Positions 28,327 through 37,614 are shown, numbered from the stretch's first letter. The stretch: DNA of 64,000 nucleotides from Clostridia bacterium UC5.1-1C12 (GCA_001305055.1 BBZX01000001.1:62001-126000), one strand, 5' to 3'. Translations and numbers: made by a program. The notes: generated from the sequence alone by a model not told the origin.

Positions 28327-29163
28327 ATGGAACAAACAATGGAAAATAACACAGAAAAGAAAATTGAACTGCGCCGTTCAGATTTGATGAAAAGTTTTAT
28401 GATTTGGGAATTGACGTCAGAAATGTGTTTGAGCTATGAGCGTCTGATGTCATTAGGTTTCTGTCATGCCATGGTTCCAATTCTTAAAAGATTATATCCC
28501 GATAAAGAGGATTTGGCTGCGGGTCTAACCAGGCATATGGCTTTCTTTAATACTGAAAATCAATGGGGCGCCTTGATTCCGGGAATGATTGCTTCAATCG
28601 AGGAAGAACGGGCCAACGGCATGGATTATTCAGATGAAGTAATCAACGGCTTAAAAATTGGTTTAATGGGACCTTTAGCCGGTGTTGGTGACACGATTAC
28701 ACAAGGGCTTGTCAAAACGATATTGTTAGCCATTGCTGTAGAAATGGGACTTGCCGGCAATGTATTTGGACCGATTATGTTTTTCTTTGTTTATACTGCC
28801 TATATCCTAGGTGTAGGTTATATGATGTATTTTACTGGTTATAAAATGGGCCGCAATGCTTTCAGCAAAATCAATGATGCGGCAATCATCCGTAAGCTGA
28901 CGGACTGTATGGGCATCCTCGGTTTGACGGTAGCCGGCTGCATGGTAGCCAATTATGTGGCAATTTCGACAACGGCAGTCTTTACTTTCGGGGAAACAGT
29001 TGTTGAGATTCAGCCGCTGCTTGATGAAATTATGCCGGGATTATTAAGTGTAGGAACTGTTCTGGGCTTGTACGCATTGATCAGAAAGAATGTATCAGTC
29101 ATTAAAATCATGCTGATTCTCGTGGTGATCGGTATTGCCGGTGCATTTCTTGGTGTGTTCTAA
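28327..29163 (+). CDS. PTS system mannose-family EIID component
   Basis: 278 residues. The cytosolic N-terminal part (LRRSDLMKSFMIWELTSEM, then FFNTENQWGALIPGMI) is the IID signature; GLMGPLAGVGDTITQG lies in the conserved centre and the C-terminus has three or four helices. SD CAGGAGG overlaps the end of EIIC. All four PTS parts are present and uninterrupted except for the EIIA start. Confidence 0.93.
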   Translation: MEQTMENNTEKKIELRRSDLMKSFMIWELTSEMCLSYERLMSLGFCHAMVPILKRLYPDKEDLAAGLTRHMAFFNTENQWGALIPGMIASIEEERANGMDYSDEVINGLKIGLMGPLAGVGDTITQGLVKTILLAIAVEMGLAGNVFGPIMFFFVYTAYILGVGYMMYFTGYKMGRNAFSKINDAAIIRKLTDCMGILGLTVAGCMVANYVAISTTAVFTFGETVVEIQPLLDEIMPGLLSVGTVLGLYALIRKNVSVIKIMLILVVIGIAGAFLGVF

Positions 29164-29183
29164 GCTAAAAGGAGAGCGTTAAA

Positions 29184-30005
29184 ATGGATAAAAACTGGAT
29201 TGAAGAAACATTTAAAACAAAAAAAGCAATCATCGGATTGGTGCATATGCAGCCGCTGCCAGGCGATCCTTATTATGATCAAGAAGGCGGTATGCAGAAG
29301 GTGATTGATATGGCACGGGCCGATGTTTTAGCCTTGCAGGAAGGCGGAGTAGACGGCTTATTGTTTACCAATGAATTCAGCACGCCTTATTTGGCAAAGG
29401 TAGAATTTGAGACAGTTGCTGCAATGGCCTATGTCATGGGAGCCTTAAGGACGGACATTAAACTGCCTTATGGCAATGATTGCATCAGTGATGATATGGC
29501 GAGTATCTCCCTTGCTGCAGCCAGCGGTGCATTATTTACCCGCGGTGTTTATCATGGTACTTGGGCAACCAGCAGCGGTTTTTGTGACAGCAATGGCGGC
29601 GGAGCTGTTCGTTTAAAGCATAATTTAGGTATCGATGATTTTAAATTGATTCATTATTTAATTCCCGAATCATCGGCAGATGTAGGCGGCCGTGATCCCA
29701 TTGCCATCATGAAGCCGACGTATTTTCTAAATCAGCCTGACGGTATTGCTGTTGCCGGCATGGTGGCAGGCCAGAAAGTGGATGTCTCAACATTAAAAAC
29801 GTGCCGTGAAGCGTATCCTGATGCGGTGCTGTTTGCGGCCACCGGTGTTAAAATCGATAACGTACAGGATTACTTGGCCGTTGTTGACGGCGCTTTTGTA
29901 GGGACAAGCTTCAAAAAAGAAGGTAAATTCAGAAATCAGATTGACAGCGAGCGAGTAAAAGCCTTTATGGATAAGGTAAAGGAACTGCGTAAGATTTATG
30001 ATTAA
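29184..30005 (+). CDS. BtpA/SgcQ family TIM-barrel protein
   Basis: 273 residues. IGLVHMQPLPGDP at the N-terminus, LLFTNEFSTPYL, LPYGNDCISDD and VDGAFVGTSFKKEG are family signatures. The fold is a TIM barrel; E. coli SgcQ sits in a similar PTS operon but its reaction is not established to my knowledge. Position suggests it acts on the phosphosugar delivered by the PTS, perhaps as an isomerase, epimerase or aldolase. SD AAGGAGAG. It overlaps the HAD gene by eight bases. Confidence 0.82.
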   Translation: MDKNWIEETFKTKKAIIGLVHMQPLPGDPYYDQEGGMQKVIDMARADVLALQEGGVDGLLFTNEFSTPYLAKVEFETVAAMAYVMGALRTDIKLPYGNDCISDDMASISLAAASGALFTRGVYHGTWATSSGFCDSNGGGAVRLKHNLGIDDFKLIHYLIPESSADVGGRDPIAIMKPTYFLNQPDGIAVAGMVAGQKVDVSTLKTCREAYPDAVLFAATGVKIDNVQDYLAVVDGAFVGTSFKKEGKFRNQIDSERVKAFMDKVKELRKIYD

Positions 30006-30630
30006 GGCTGTCTTATTTGACATGGATGGAGTGCTTTTGGATAGTGAATGGATCTATCTGCATAGCCTGAAAAGCCTATTGACAAAATTGGATATTCATG
30101 CGGAAATTGATGAATTATCTGTGGTTGTCGGCATGAAGATGGAAGCTATTTCTAATTATCTGATTGCTCATTATCCGATTCCTTATAAGGCAGAAGAATT
30201 ATCGGCGCTGCAGGATGAAGCCTTTGACTGTGAAGCCGCAAAAAGCGTTCTTGAACCGATGCCCGGCCTGTTGTCTTTTCTTGAACTCTTAAAGTGCAGG
30301 AACATCAAGATTGCACTGGCTTCATCTTCTGAACAAGGATGGATCAAACAGGTGCTGACTTCATTGCATATCGAAGCAGCCTTTGATTTAGTGGTAAGCG
30401 GTGAAATGGTGAGCCACTCCAAACCCCATCCGGAAATCTTTCAAAAAGCGGCAGAAATGCTGGGTGTAGAAACAGATGAATGTCTGGTCATTGAAGATTC
30501 AGTCAATGGCATTAATGCAGGCAGAGCAGCAGGAATGCGGGTAATTGGTTATAAGGGTTCCAAAATCATTCAGGATACCTCCAAGGCCGATCTTGAGATT
30601 CACAGCTTTCAGGAACTGATGAATCTGTGA
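29998..30630 (+). CDS. HAD-superfamily phosphatase/phosphomutase, beta-phosphoglucomutase-like
   Basis: 210 residues. Motif I DMDGVLLDSE has nucleophile Asp8 and Asp10; LASSSEQGW is motif II, KPHPEIF motif III lysine and VIEDSVNGINAGRAAG motif IV. The cap domain is the small helical type between motif I and II. Most likely it removes or moves phosphate on a sugar intermediate made in this operon. Its start overlaps the upstream BtpA gene. Confidence 0.87.
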   Translation: MIKAVLFDMDGVLLDSEWIYLHSLKSLLTKLDIHAEIDELSVVVGMKMEAISNYLIAHYPIPYKAEELSALQDEAFDCEAAKSVLEPMPGLLSFLELLKCRNIKIALASSSEQGWIKQVLTSLHIEAAFDLVVSGEMVSHSKPHPEIFQKAAEMLGVETDECLVIEDSVNGINAGRAAGMRVIGYKGSKIIQDTSKADLEIHSFQELMNL

Positions 30631-30649
30631 CTTTCCTTTGGATAGTGCA

Positions 30650-30678
30650 TTGTCGTTTAATGTATGAAATGATATAAT
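30650..30678 (+). promoter_or_regulatory. Promoter of the DeoR-type regulator
   Basis: TTGTCG (30650-30655), 17 bases, TATAAT (30673-30678). The spacer and -10 (GAAATGATATAAT) loosely resemble the operator repeats upstream of EIIA, so autoregulation is possible. Confidence 0.6.
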
Positions 30679-30715
30679 TCTATTTAAGGGAATCTCTACA
30701 GAGAGGGGAATATAA

Positions 30716-31498
30716 GTGAAATATCAAAGACAAATCGACCTGCTGCAATATATCAATAATAAAGGCACTGTATCCATTGCGGAATTACTGGAGCATTTTC
30801 ATATTTCAAAAGCTACCTTAAACCGCGATTTAACCGATTTGGAAAAAGAAGAAAGCATCCGCAAGGTTCATGGCGGTGTAGTCAGTAATTTGCCGATGCA
30901 GACCTTTGAACTGCCAATCAATAAAAAAGAACTCTATAACAAGGCTTATAAAGAAGCCATCGCCCGTCAAGCAGTTCAATTGATTCAAAGCAATCAGTCT
31001 GTCATACTGGATTCCGGAAGTACGATTTGGTATCTGGCAAAAGAATTAGTTAAACGCCGTGATATTGAAAACTTAACGGTCATAACCTGTGATTTAAAGG
31101 TTGCTTATACACTTGCTGAAGCTGAAAACGATAATCTTTCATTGTTTGTATTAGGCGGCATGAAGCATAAGGAATCCTTTGATCTGTACGGCCCTACGAT
31201 CGTAGAAATCTTGAAATCACTGAATGTGGATCTGTATTTTATGGGTGTAGCCGCTTTTGATAATAAAACGGGCATCACACATACCTACCTTGATGATGTG
31301 AGTACAAAAAAAGCCATGCTTCAATGTGCAAAAAAGGTAGTTCTATGTGCCGATAGTTCAAAATATGGCCTGGTGAAGCGCTGGAGCATCTGCAATGTTG
31401 AAGATGTCGATCTGATCATTACTGATAATCATTTAAGTGATGAATCATTAGCAGAAATCAATGAAAAATGTTCAGAAATAGAATTGGTCAATGAATAG
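30716..31498 (+). CDS. DeoR/GlpR-family transcriptional regulator
   Basis: 260 residues from a GTG start after GAGAGGGGAAT. An N-terminal DeoR HTH (LLEHFHISKATLNRDLTDLE, then IRKVHGGVV) is followed by a DeoR sugar-phosphate sensor domain (VILDSGSTIWYLAKEL; VLGGMKHKESFDLYGP; LCADSSKYG). The cognate signal should be the phosphosugar made by the PTS operon; it probably represses it through the three repeats at 26560-26637. Confidence 0.88.
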   Translation: MKYQRQIDLLQYINNKGTVSIAELLEHFHISKATLNRDLTDLEKEESIRKVHGGVVSNLPMQTFELPINKKELYNKAYKEAIARQAVQLIQSNQSVILDSGSTIWYLAKELVKRRDIENLTVITCDLKVAYTLAEAENDNLSLFVLGGMKHKESFDLYGPTIVEILKSLNVDLYFMGVAAFDNKTGITHTYLDDVSTKKAMLQCAKKVVLCADSSKYGLVKRWSICNVEDVDLIITDNHLSDESLAEINEKCSEIELVNE

Positions 31499-31501
31499 AA
31501 G

Positions 31502-31527
31502 AAAGCCGCATTAATCAGCGGCTTTTT
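31502..31527. terminator. Terminator between the DeoR and LysR genes
   Basis: AAAGCCGC / GCGGCTTT perfect eight-base stem with an eight-base loop and TTTT; the A-rich left side allows use from the minus strand as well. Confidence 0.85.
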
Positions 31528-32401
31528 CTGTGTCGATCATTTCTCTTAGCTTCAGCATAAACCTTTCGGCAGCCTTAGTAAAAATACTATATCGTTTCCA
31601 GATTATATTCATTTCCGCATGCAAGGCAGGCTGCAGCGGCTTAAAGCAAAGATCGGTATTGGCTGTATTGATGATTTTATCAAAAGCCAGCGCATATCCC
31701 AAACCTTCATCGACCATCAGCGAGCCATTATACAGCAGGTTATACGTTGCGACAATATTTAATTTCGTTTTATCCTGTTTAAACCAGGCTGGCAGGCTGG
31801 CATTCTCAATGGAATTTCTGGATACGATCAATGGCTGATCCCATAAATCCTCCGGGGTTACTGCTGACAGTTTGCCAAGGTGAATCCCAACGCATCAGGA
31901 CACCCATGAATCACAGCTTGGCATTCGCAGTGATTCATATTTGGCAGTATCAGCATTTTCAAAAACCAAGCCAAAGTCAATCAAGCCTTTATCTAATTTT
32001 TCCATTACATCACAGCTGTCACCGCTGTGAATATGCAGATGAATGTCGGGATATTGAACCCGCAGGCTTTGAGCAGCCTCAATTAAAATACGCACGCCTT
32101 CAGTTTCACCGGCGCCGATAAAAATATCACCGGCAATCGTTTCATTGGGCAGGGTAATTTCATTCTCAGTTTTCTGCACCAATTCTAGAATTTCTTCAGC
32201 CCGCTTACGCAAAATCATCCCTTCTTCAGTTAAAGTAATGCGACGATTGCCGCGGATCAGCAGCTGTTTGCCTAATTCATCCTCCATATCCTTCAGCTGT
32301 CTTGAAAGGGTAGGCTGCGAAAGATGCAGCGACTCGGCAGCCGCGGATATACTTTGTTCTCTTGTGACAGCGAGAAAATACTGCAATACACGTAATTCCA
32401 T
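31511..32401 (-). CDS. LysR-family transcriptional regulator (frameshifted as read)
   Basis: About 297 residues. The N-terminus MELRVLQYFLAVTREQS and HTH AAAESLHLSQPTLSRQLKDME are classical LysR. As read, an in-frame TGA at 31895 interrupts the effector domain; three homopolymer bases appear missing between about 31880 and 31912, and adding them gives SWGVLMRWDSPLAKLSAVTPEDLW. The C-terminal half continues LIVSRNSIENASLPAWF. It is divergent from the amino acid importer and probably controls it. Confidence 0.85.
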
Positions 32402-32481
32402 AAGTCACCCTCCTTGATAGGATCATTATAACATCTCTTTTCTATAACTTACAAGCATATCAAAATATACAATATAAGTAT

Positions 32482-32510
32482 TTGCTATCCTTGTAACAGG
32501 TCATTAAAAT
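32482..32510 (+). promoter_or_regulatory. Promoter of the amino acid importer operon
   Basis: TTGCTA (32482-32487), 17 bases, TAAAAT (32505-32510), in the 158-base divergent region shared with the LysR gene. Confidence 0.6.
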
Positions 32511-32522
32511 AAGAGTGTAGCG

Positions 32523-32543
32523 GATCCATCGCCTTTATGGATC
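32523..32543 (+). repeat. Perfect dyad in the importer leader
   Basis: GATCCAT and ATGGATC with a seven-base spacer, just after the predicted transcription start and before the SD. It could be an operator or a small leader hairpin. Confidence 0.55.
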
Positions 32544-32559
32544 ATCAAGGAGGGATTGA

Positions 32560-33240
32560 ATGGCAGATGAACATTTATTAGCGGTTATAGTTGATTCATT
32601 TTGGAAGATTCTGCTTCCTGGCTTAACGATGACGATACCTTTAACCATTATTTCATTCACGCTGGCGTTACTGCTTGCAGTTATTGCAGCCCTTGTCCAA
32701 TTTGCCGATCTAAAGGGATTAAAACAATTAGCGCGATTTTATATTTGGATTTTTCGCGGCACACCACTGCTGGTTCAGTTATTTGTTGTTTTCTATGGTT
32801 TGCCTAATATCGGTATCTTGATTGATCCTTTTCCGGCAGCGGTACTGGTATTTTCATTCAATGAAGGAGCTTATTGTGCGGAAACGATCCGGGCAGCTTT
32901 AGAATCAGTTCCTAAGGGCCAGTTTGAAGCAGGTCTTTGTGTCGGTATGTCCTATATGCAGATAATGCGGCGCATCCTGCTTCCGCAGGCACTGAGAACC
33001 GCGTTTCCGCCTTTGTCCAATTCGTTGATTGCAATGGTCAAGGATACATCGCTGGCGGCCAATATCACGGTAACTGAAATGTTTATGGTCACGCAGCGAA
33101 TTGTGGCCAGAACGTATGAACCGCTGATTCTTTATATCGAAGTTGGTTTTATTTATTTGTTATTCTCAACCGTGCTTACCTTTTTACAGCGTATGGGTGA
33201 AAATAAACTGAGTGCTTATGAACATCAGGAGGGACGCTAG
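32560..33240 (+). CDS. Polar amino acid (probably cystine) ABC transporter permease
   Basis: 226 residues, HisM/GlnP-type permease with about five helices. The family signature WIFRGTPLLVQLFVVFYG and the EAA loop EAGLCVGMSYMQIMRRILLPQA are clear. SD AAGGAGG. The stop directly abuts the ATPase ATG. LysR-divergent importers of this type often carry cystine, but sequence alone does not fix the substrate. Confidence 0.92.
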   Translation: MADEHLLAVIVDSFWKILLPGLTMTIPLTIISFTLALLLAVIAALVQFADLKGLKQLARFYIWIFRGTPLLVQLFVVFYGLPNIGILIDPFPAAVLVFSFNEGAYCAETIRAALESVPKGQFEAGLCVGMSYMQIMRRILLPQALRTAFPPLSNSLIAMVKDTSLAANITVTEMFMVTQRIVARTYEPLILYIEVGFIYLLFSTVLTFLQRMGENKLSAYEHQEGR

Positions 33241-33988
33241 ATGCTGGAAATAAAGGAGCTGCATAAATCATTTGGCAGACATGAAGTCTTAAAAGGGCTG
33301 AATCTTAGTGTTAAACAGGGGGATGTTGTTGCGATATTGGGACGAAGCGGTTCCGGTAAAACAACATTGCTGCGCTGTATGAATTTTTTAGAAACCGCGC
33401 AAAGCGGCACCATGGCCTTTGATGGTGAGCTTTTCAATTTAGCACACATCACTAAGCAAGAGATTGCTCGGGTGCGTAAAAAACCGCTTTTGTATTTCAG
33501 AATTTTAATTTATTCCGCAATAAAACGGCATTGCAGAATGTAACCGAAGGTCTGATTACCGCCCGTAAAATACCTAAGGCAGCAGCTATTGAAATTGGCA
33601 AAAGAGCTTTGGATAAGGTTGATCTTGCCGGTAAATATGATGCGTATCCCCATCAGTTATCAGGCGGTCAGCAGCAGCGGGTAGCAATTGCAAGGGCAAT
33701 TGCCGGTGAACCGAATATCATTTATTTTGATGAACCGACCTCGGCGCTTGATCCGGCGCTGATTCATGAGGTTCTGACAGTAATGCGCAAACTTGCAGAT
33801 GAGGGAATGACGATGCTTGTCGTTACTCATGAAATGAATTTTGCGAGAAATGTTTCCAATAAAGTTATTTTTATGGATGCGGGTGAAATAATTGAAGCAC
33901 AGCCTGCTGAGCGTTTTTTGATCACCCGATTGATCAGCGCACCAAAGCATTTCTGCAGACTTATAACGCAGGCAGCTCAATAATTTAA
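33241..33988 (+). CDS. Polar amino acid ABC transporter ATP-binding protein (frameshifted as read)
   Basis: About 249 residues. Walker A GRSGSGKTT, signature LSGGQQQRVAIARAI, Walker B IIYFDEPTSALD and VVTHEMNFAR are all present. An A is missing near 33483 (corrected VRKKTAFVFQNFNLFRNKTA, with the Q-loop) and a T near 33915 (corrected ERFFDHPIDQRTKAFLQTY). Repaired, it is the standard GlnQ/TcyC length and ends 21 bases before the binding-protein gene. Confidence 0.9.
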
Positions 33989-34009
33989 TCAAAGAAGGAG
34001 AAAATTAAA

Positions 34010-34828
34010 ATGAAAAATAAAATGTTTAAATTCATCATGGGTGCTTTCATGATCAGCAGTCTGGTTTTAACCGGCTGTGGGAAGGGAAGTGAAACGGCTT
34101 CTGATTCTGACAGCGCTGATTTGCTGACGCGGATTCAAGAACGGGGATCAATCATTGTGGCAATGGAAGGTACTTGGGCACCCTGGACGTATCATGATGA
34201 AAATGATCAATTGATAGGCTATGATGTGGAGGTTGCAAGGCTCATTGCCGATAAACTTGGTGTGAATGCTGAATTTGTGGAGGGAGAATGGGATGGCCTG
34301 CTGGCCGGTCTTGATGCCGGTCGATATGATATTATGGTAAATGGTGTTGAAATCAGCGAGGAACGCTTAACAAAATATAGCTTCAGCAATCCCTATGCTT
34401 ATAATCGTACCGCTGTTATCGCAGTCAATGATAATGATGAAATACAGTCTTTAAACGATCTTGACGGCAAACAGACAGCCAATACGATTTCCAGCACATA
34501 TGCTGGTTTAGCAGAAGCGTATGGAGCTGAAGTTATCGGTGTTGATAATCTGAATCAAACCTTTGAACTGCTGCTTAGCGGCAGAATTGATGCAACCCTA
34601 AATGCAGAAGTAACTTATTATGATTATATGAAAGCTCATCCAGAGGCGCCGCTTAAGATTGCTGTCTTAACCGAAGAAGCAAGTCAGACAGCGATTCCGA
34701 TGCGCAAAGAAGCTTCGACGGAGAGCTTGCGGCAGGCGATAAATGATGCCTTATCTGAAGCAGCAGCTAACGGTGATTTAACACGTCTCTCAGAGAAATA
34801 TTTTGGCACTGATATCTCGGTAGAATAA
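34010..34828 (+). CDS. Amino acid ABC transporter substrate-binding lipoprotein
   Basis: 272 residues. A lipoprotein signal MKNKMFKFIMGAFMISS ends in lipobox LTGC, so the mature protein is lipid-anchored outside the membrane. The SBP_bac_3 fold is shown by GSIIVAMEGTWAPWTYHDE, LIGYDVEVARLIADKLG and EGEWDGLLAGLDAGRYDIM. The run of motifs is closest to the cystine-binding TcyA/FliY group. SD AAGGAG. Third gene of the importer operon. Confidence 0.93.
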   Translation: MKNKMFKFIMGAFMISSLVLTGCGKGSETASDSDSADLLTRIQERGSIIVAMEGTWAPWTYHDENDQLIGYDVEVARLIADKLGVNAEFVEGEWDGLLAGLDAGRYDIMVNGVEISEERLTKYSFSNPYAYNRTAVIAVNDNDEIQSLNDLDGKQTANTISSTYAGLAEAYGAEVIGVDNLNQTFELLLSGRIDATLNAEVTYYDYMKAHPEAPLKIAVLTEEASQTAIPMRKEASTESLRQAINDALSEAAANGDLTRLSEKYFGTDISVE

Positions 34829-34840
34829 GCAGGTACAATT

Positions 34841-35095
34841 ATGCAACTATCAAAAAAATTTAATTACTGTTATCAAAATAAAAATGATATGATTCAGAAT
34901 TTAAAAGATGCCGGCTGCAATCAACAGCTGATTGAATGCTTCATGAATCAATTGAATGAGGGAAGGCTGTCGGAGAGTATCTGTCTGCTGAATAAACACC
35001 GATGCTGTCTGCTGCACAGTCTGCATCAGGAACAAAAGCGCATTGACTGTCTCGATTATCTGATTTATAGGCTGCAAAGACAGCTTAGGGATTGA
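34841..35095 (+). CDS. Small hypothetical cytosolic protein
   Basis: 84 residues, helical and rich in Gln, Cys and Leu, with no signal or membrane segment. The end CCLLHSLHQEQKRIDCLDYLIYRL resembles a small protein commonly seen in gut Bacillota, whose role I do not know. It follows the importer operon by 12 bases and precedes a lipoprotein by 12, so it is probably co-transcribed. No strong SD is seen. Confidence 0.55.
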   Translation: MQLSKKFNYCYQNKNDMIQNLKDAGCNQQLIECFMNQLNEGRLSESICLLNKHRCCLLHSLHQEQKRIDCLDYLIYRLQRQLRD

Positions 35096-35107
35096 GGGAA
35101 TCAGGTT

Positions 35108-35782
35108 ATGAAAAAATATGTGTTATGTGCAGGCATGATGACCTTTTTGCTATGTGCGTGCCATACTCAACCGTCAAAGCAGGGAAGTTTAGTCAAAAAG
35201 GGCTATTTTACGGTTCATGTTATGCAGACAGCAGGTGAAAAGAGAATATCACCAATTGTATTTAAGGATGATGTAAGTGAGAAAAATGATCAATTAGTGA
35301 TAAAAGATGAAAATATAATCAATGAGACTAAATATCAGGAAGAATTAGAAACACCCATAGCAGATGATTTTGAATATGAAGCAGAACTGTCAACAGATGA
35401 AAAAGACAAATTGGATAAGGAAGATAAGGATATGCATCAAATCATCATAACGATTAATAATCAGTCGTTTTCTGTGACTCTTTATGAAAATGAAGCAGTA
35501 CAAGCACTGCTGAATCAAATGCCTTTTGTTTTGACCATGACAGAGCTGAACGGAAATGAAAAATATGCGTACTTAGATCATGGACTGCCTATTGATGAAG
35601 TACATCCTGAAGAAATACACACAGGTGACTTGATGTTATTTGGCAGTGATTGTCTGGTTCTCTTTTATGATGACTTCGCATCAGCATACAGCTATACCAA
35701 AATTGGCAGAGTCAATCACCCGGAAGAGCTTGCGGAAACTTTAGGCACCGGCAATGTGCAGGTAATGTTTTCCTTTGAATGA
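35108..35782 (+). CDS. Lipoprotein with cyclophilin-like domain
   Basis: 224 residues. The N-terminus MKKYVLCAGMMTFLLCAC has a lipobox-like LCAC with Cys18 as the lipid site. A charged linker (about 25-110) leads to a C-terminal domain that starts IIITINNQSFSVTLYENEA and continues HTGDLMLFGSDCLVLFYDDF, SYTKIGRV, resembling the cyclophilin-like family of small bacterial lipoproteins rather than true prolyl isomerases. Function unknown. SD GAGGGAATCAGG. Confidence 0.7.
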   Translation: MKKYVLCAGMMTFLLCACHTQPSKQGSLVKKGYFTVHVMQTAGEKRISPIVFKDDVSEKNDQLVIKDENIINETKYQEELETPIADDFEYEAELSTDEKDKLDKEDKDMHQIIITINNQSFSVTLYENEAVQALLNQMPFVLTMTELNGNEKYAYLDHGLPIDEVHPEEIHTGDLMLFGSDCLVLFYDDFASAYSYTKIGRVNHPEELAETLGTGNVQVMFSFE

Positions 35783-35804
35783 AAAATGAATCCGCATGAT
35801 TAAT

Positions 35805-35840
35805 AAACAGGACTTATCTGAAAGGGCAGTCCTGTTTTAG
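35805..35840 (+). terminator. Terminator after the lipoprotein gene
   Basis: AAACAGGACT / AGTCCTGTTT, a perfect ten-base stem with a 13-base loop and T run. The remaining 150 bases to xpt are AT-rich and show no gene. Confidence 0.85.
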
Positions 35841-35997
35841 TATTTTGTGTAATCACTTGTAATTTGATAAGCCATGATAATTATATATCCATTACTTCGC
35901 ATAATATATATTATGTTATATTTATATGTTTATAAAATAAGAGGATAAAGTAAGCATAAGCCATTTATCTTAATCATTGCCTTATTTTCTTAAACAA

Positions 35998-36575
35998 TTA
36001 TTCATTTTCTATAAATTCAATATGATTGGCGGCCATCTGTTTTATGCGCGCTAAACTGTAAACATCATAACCTTCAGCTGTCAGCCGCTTACGTCCCGGC
36101 TGAAATGATTTCTCAATAATAATAGCGATACCGTTAATTTCTGCATCAGCCTGTTTCACAATATTAATTGCGCCAAGTGCCGCTTCACCATTGGCGAGAA
36201 AATCATCGACAAATAATAATTTTTCGCCTTCTTGAATATAGTTCTTACTGGCAGTCAGCGTGTAATCTTTATTTTTAGTAAAGGAATGCACCTGGCACTG
36301 ATATAGCTCACTGTTTAAAATGCTTGAAGTAGCTTTCTTAAAAAATACCAAAGGAACATTCAGCTGATAAGCGACCATGAGTGCCGGGGCGATACCGCTT
36401 GCTTCAATTGTGATAATTTTGTCAATTTTTTATCTTTAAAATGCTCAAGGATATCTGCTGCCATTAAGTACATTAAATTAGGATCAATTTGATGATTTAA
36501 AAAAGTATCGACTTTTAATACTTGCTCATTCACTGCATGACCATATTTTAGAATTGCTGCTTCTAATTCTTTCAT
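35998..36575 (-). CDS. xpt: Xanthine phosphoribosyltransferase (frameshifted as read)
   Basis: About 192 residues after repair, normal for Xpt. It salvages xanthine to XMP. The N-terminus MKELEAAILKYG and FLNHQIDPNLM match Xpt; the PRPP loop is LLFVDDFLANGEAALG, and the C-terminus is typical. One A is missing near 36427, where corrected sequence reads DKKIDKIITIEASGIAPALM. No purine riboswitch is recognisable upstream, unlike B. subtilis xpt. Confidence 0.9.
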
Positions 36576-36710
36576 AATTACCTCCGTTAATACTCTCATT
36601 AGTTTAACACGGTTTAACGCATAAGGAAATAATCAGCAACTATAATCTTTATATTTACCATTGCTATTATGATCCCCTATTCACCTTCTCTGATTGTTTA
36701 AAACCTAAAT

Positions 36711-36738
36711 AAAAAGCGCCCGTTGCCGAGCGCCTTAT
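36711..36738 (-). terminator. Terminator after mrp
   Basis: On the minus strand GCGCTC-GGCAAC-GGGCGC forms a G+C-rich stem followed by TTTTTATTT. Confidence 0.75.
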
Positions 36739-36777
36739 CCAATCACATTATTATTTATGCAGATTCATGATGCATGA

Positions 36778-37614
36778 TCAGTTTAAATGATGAACCAATT
36801 TTGTAACGATTGGCATAATTAAATCCTGAATCAGCTTTTGATCGTCTGCTGACAGTTCCTCATCAAGACGGATATTGGAAATAGCAGGAACCATCGGCAA
36901 TTCGCCCAATAATTCGATATCATTATCCGCAATGAATTTCTCAGTATCATTTTCACTGTAAATATTAATTTTCTTACCGCAGTCAGGACAATTGATATAA
37001 GCCATATTTTCAATTACACCCAATACAGGAATGTCCATCTGCTTCAGCATTTTAATTGCTTTAGTAACAATCATTGATACCATCGGCTGCGGTGTTGAAA
37101 CCATAATAACACCGTTTACCGGCAGACTTTGCATGATTGTCAGAGCTACATCACCAGTTCCCGGCGGCATATCAATAAACAGCACATCAAGCTCACCCCA
37201 GACAACATCTGTCCAAAATTGCTTCACTGCATTGCCGACGATCGGCCCGCGCCAGATTACAGGTGTATCTTCACTGTCAATCAGGTAATTGATCGACATT
37301 GTCTTGATGCCGTCTTTATCAATTACCGGCAGAATTTCCTGCTCAGCGTTGCCAAATGCCTTCTCATTCTCCAAAGCCATCAGCCGAGGGATACTAGGAC
37401 CCGTAATATCCGCATCCATAATACCGACTGTGAAGCCCATGGATGCATATGCCTTAGCCATCAGCACTGTCATCGATGACTTGCCGACACCACCCTTGCC
37501 GCTCATGACAGCGACTACCTTTTTTATATGATTATGCGGATTATTTACAATGCCGCATGAACTCTCATCCTTACCGCAACTGCCCTTACTTGGACATGTA
37601 CTGCAATTTGCCAT
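36778..37614 (-). CDS. Mrp/NBP35-family Fe-S carrier ATPase
   Basis: 278 residues from the ATG at 37614. A short N-terminal cysteine-rich segment (MANCSTCPSKGSCGK) is like NBP35-type proteins. Deviant Walker A GKGGVGKSS, then MDADITGPSIP, FIDMPPGTGDVAL and the bridging CxxC motif in YINCPDCGKKI. It probably loads or delivers 4Fe-4S clusters, useful to IspG and IspH. It has its own terminator. Confidence 0.9.
   Translation of the reverse strand: MANCSTCPSKGSCGKDESSCGIVNNPHNHIKKVVAVMSGKGGVGKSSMTVLMAKAYASMGFTVGIMDADITGPSIPRLMALENEKAFGNAEQEILPVIDKDGIKTMSINYLIDSEDTPVIWRGPIVGNAVKQFWTDVVWGELDVLFIDMPPGTGDVALTIMQSLPVNGVIMVSTPQPMVSMIVTKAIKMLKQMDIPVLGVIENMAYINCPDCGKKINIYSENDTEKFIADNDIELLGELPMVPAISNIRLDEELSADDQKLIQDLIMPIVTKLVHHLN

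Noticed and set aside
31870..31920. In-frame TGA within the LysR gene, with the same frame resuming after it, as possible selenocysteine or read-through.
   Set aside because: Adding one base to each of three homopolymers restores normal LysR sequence; no SECIS-like hairpin was seen and selenocysteine is unknown in this family.
36576..36710. Purine riboswitch upstream of xpt.
   Set aside because: The conserved purine-aptamer loops and the usual surrounding motifs are not present on the minus strand.
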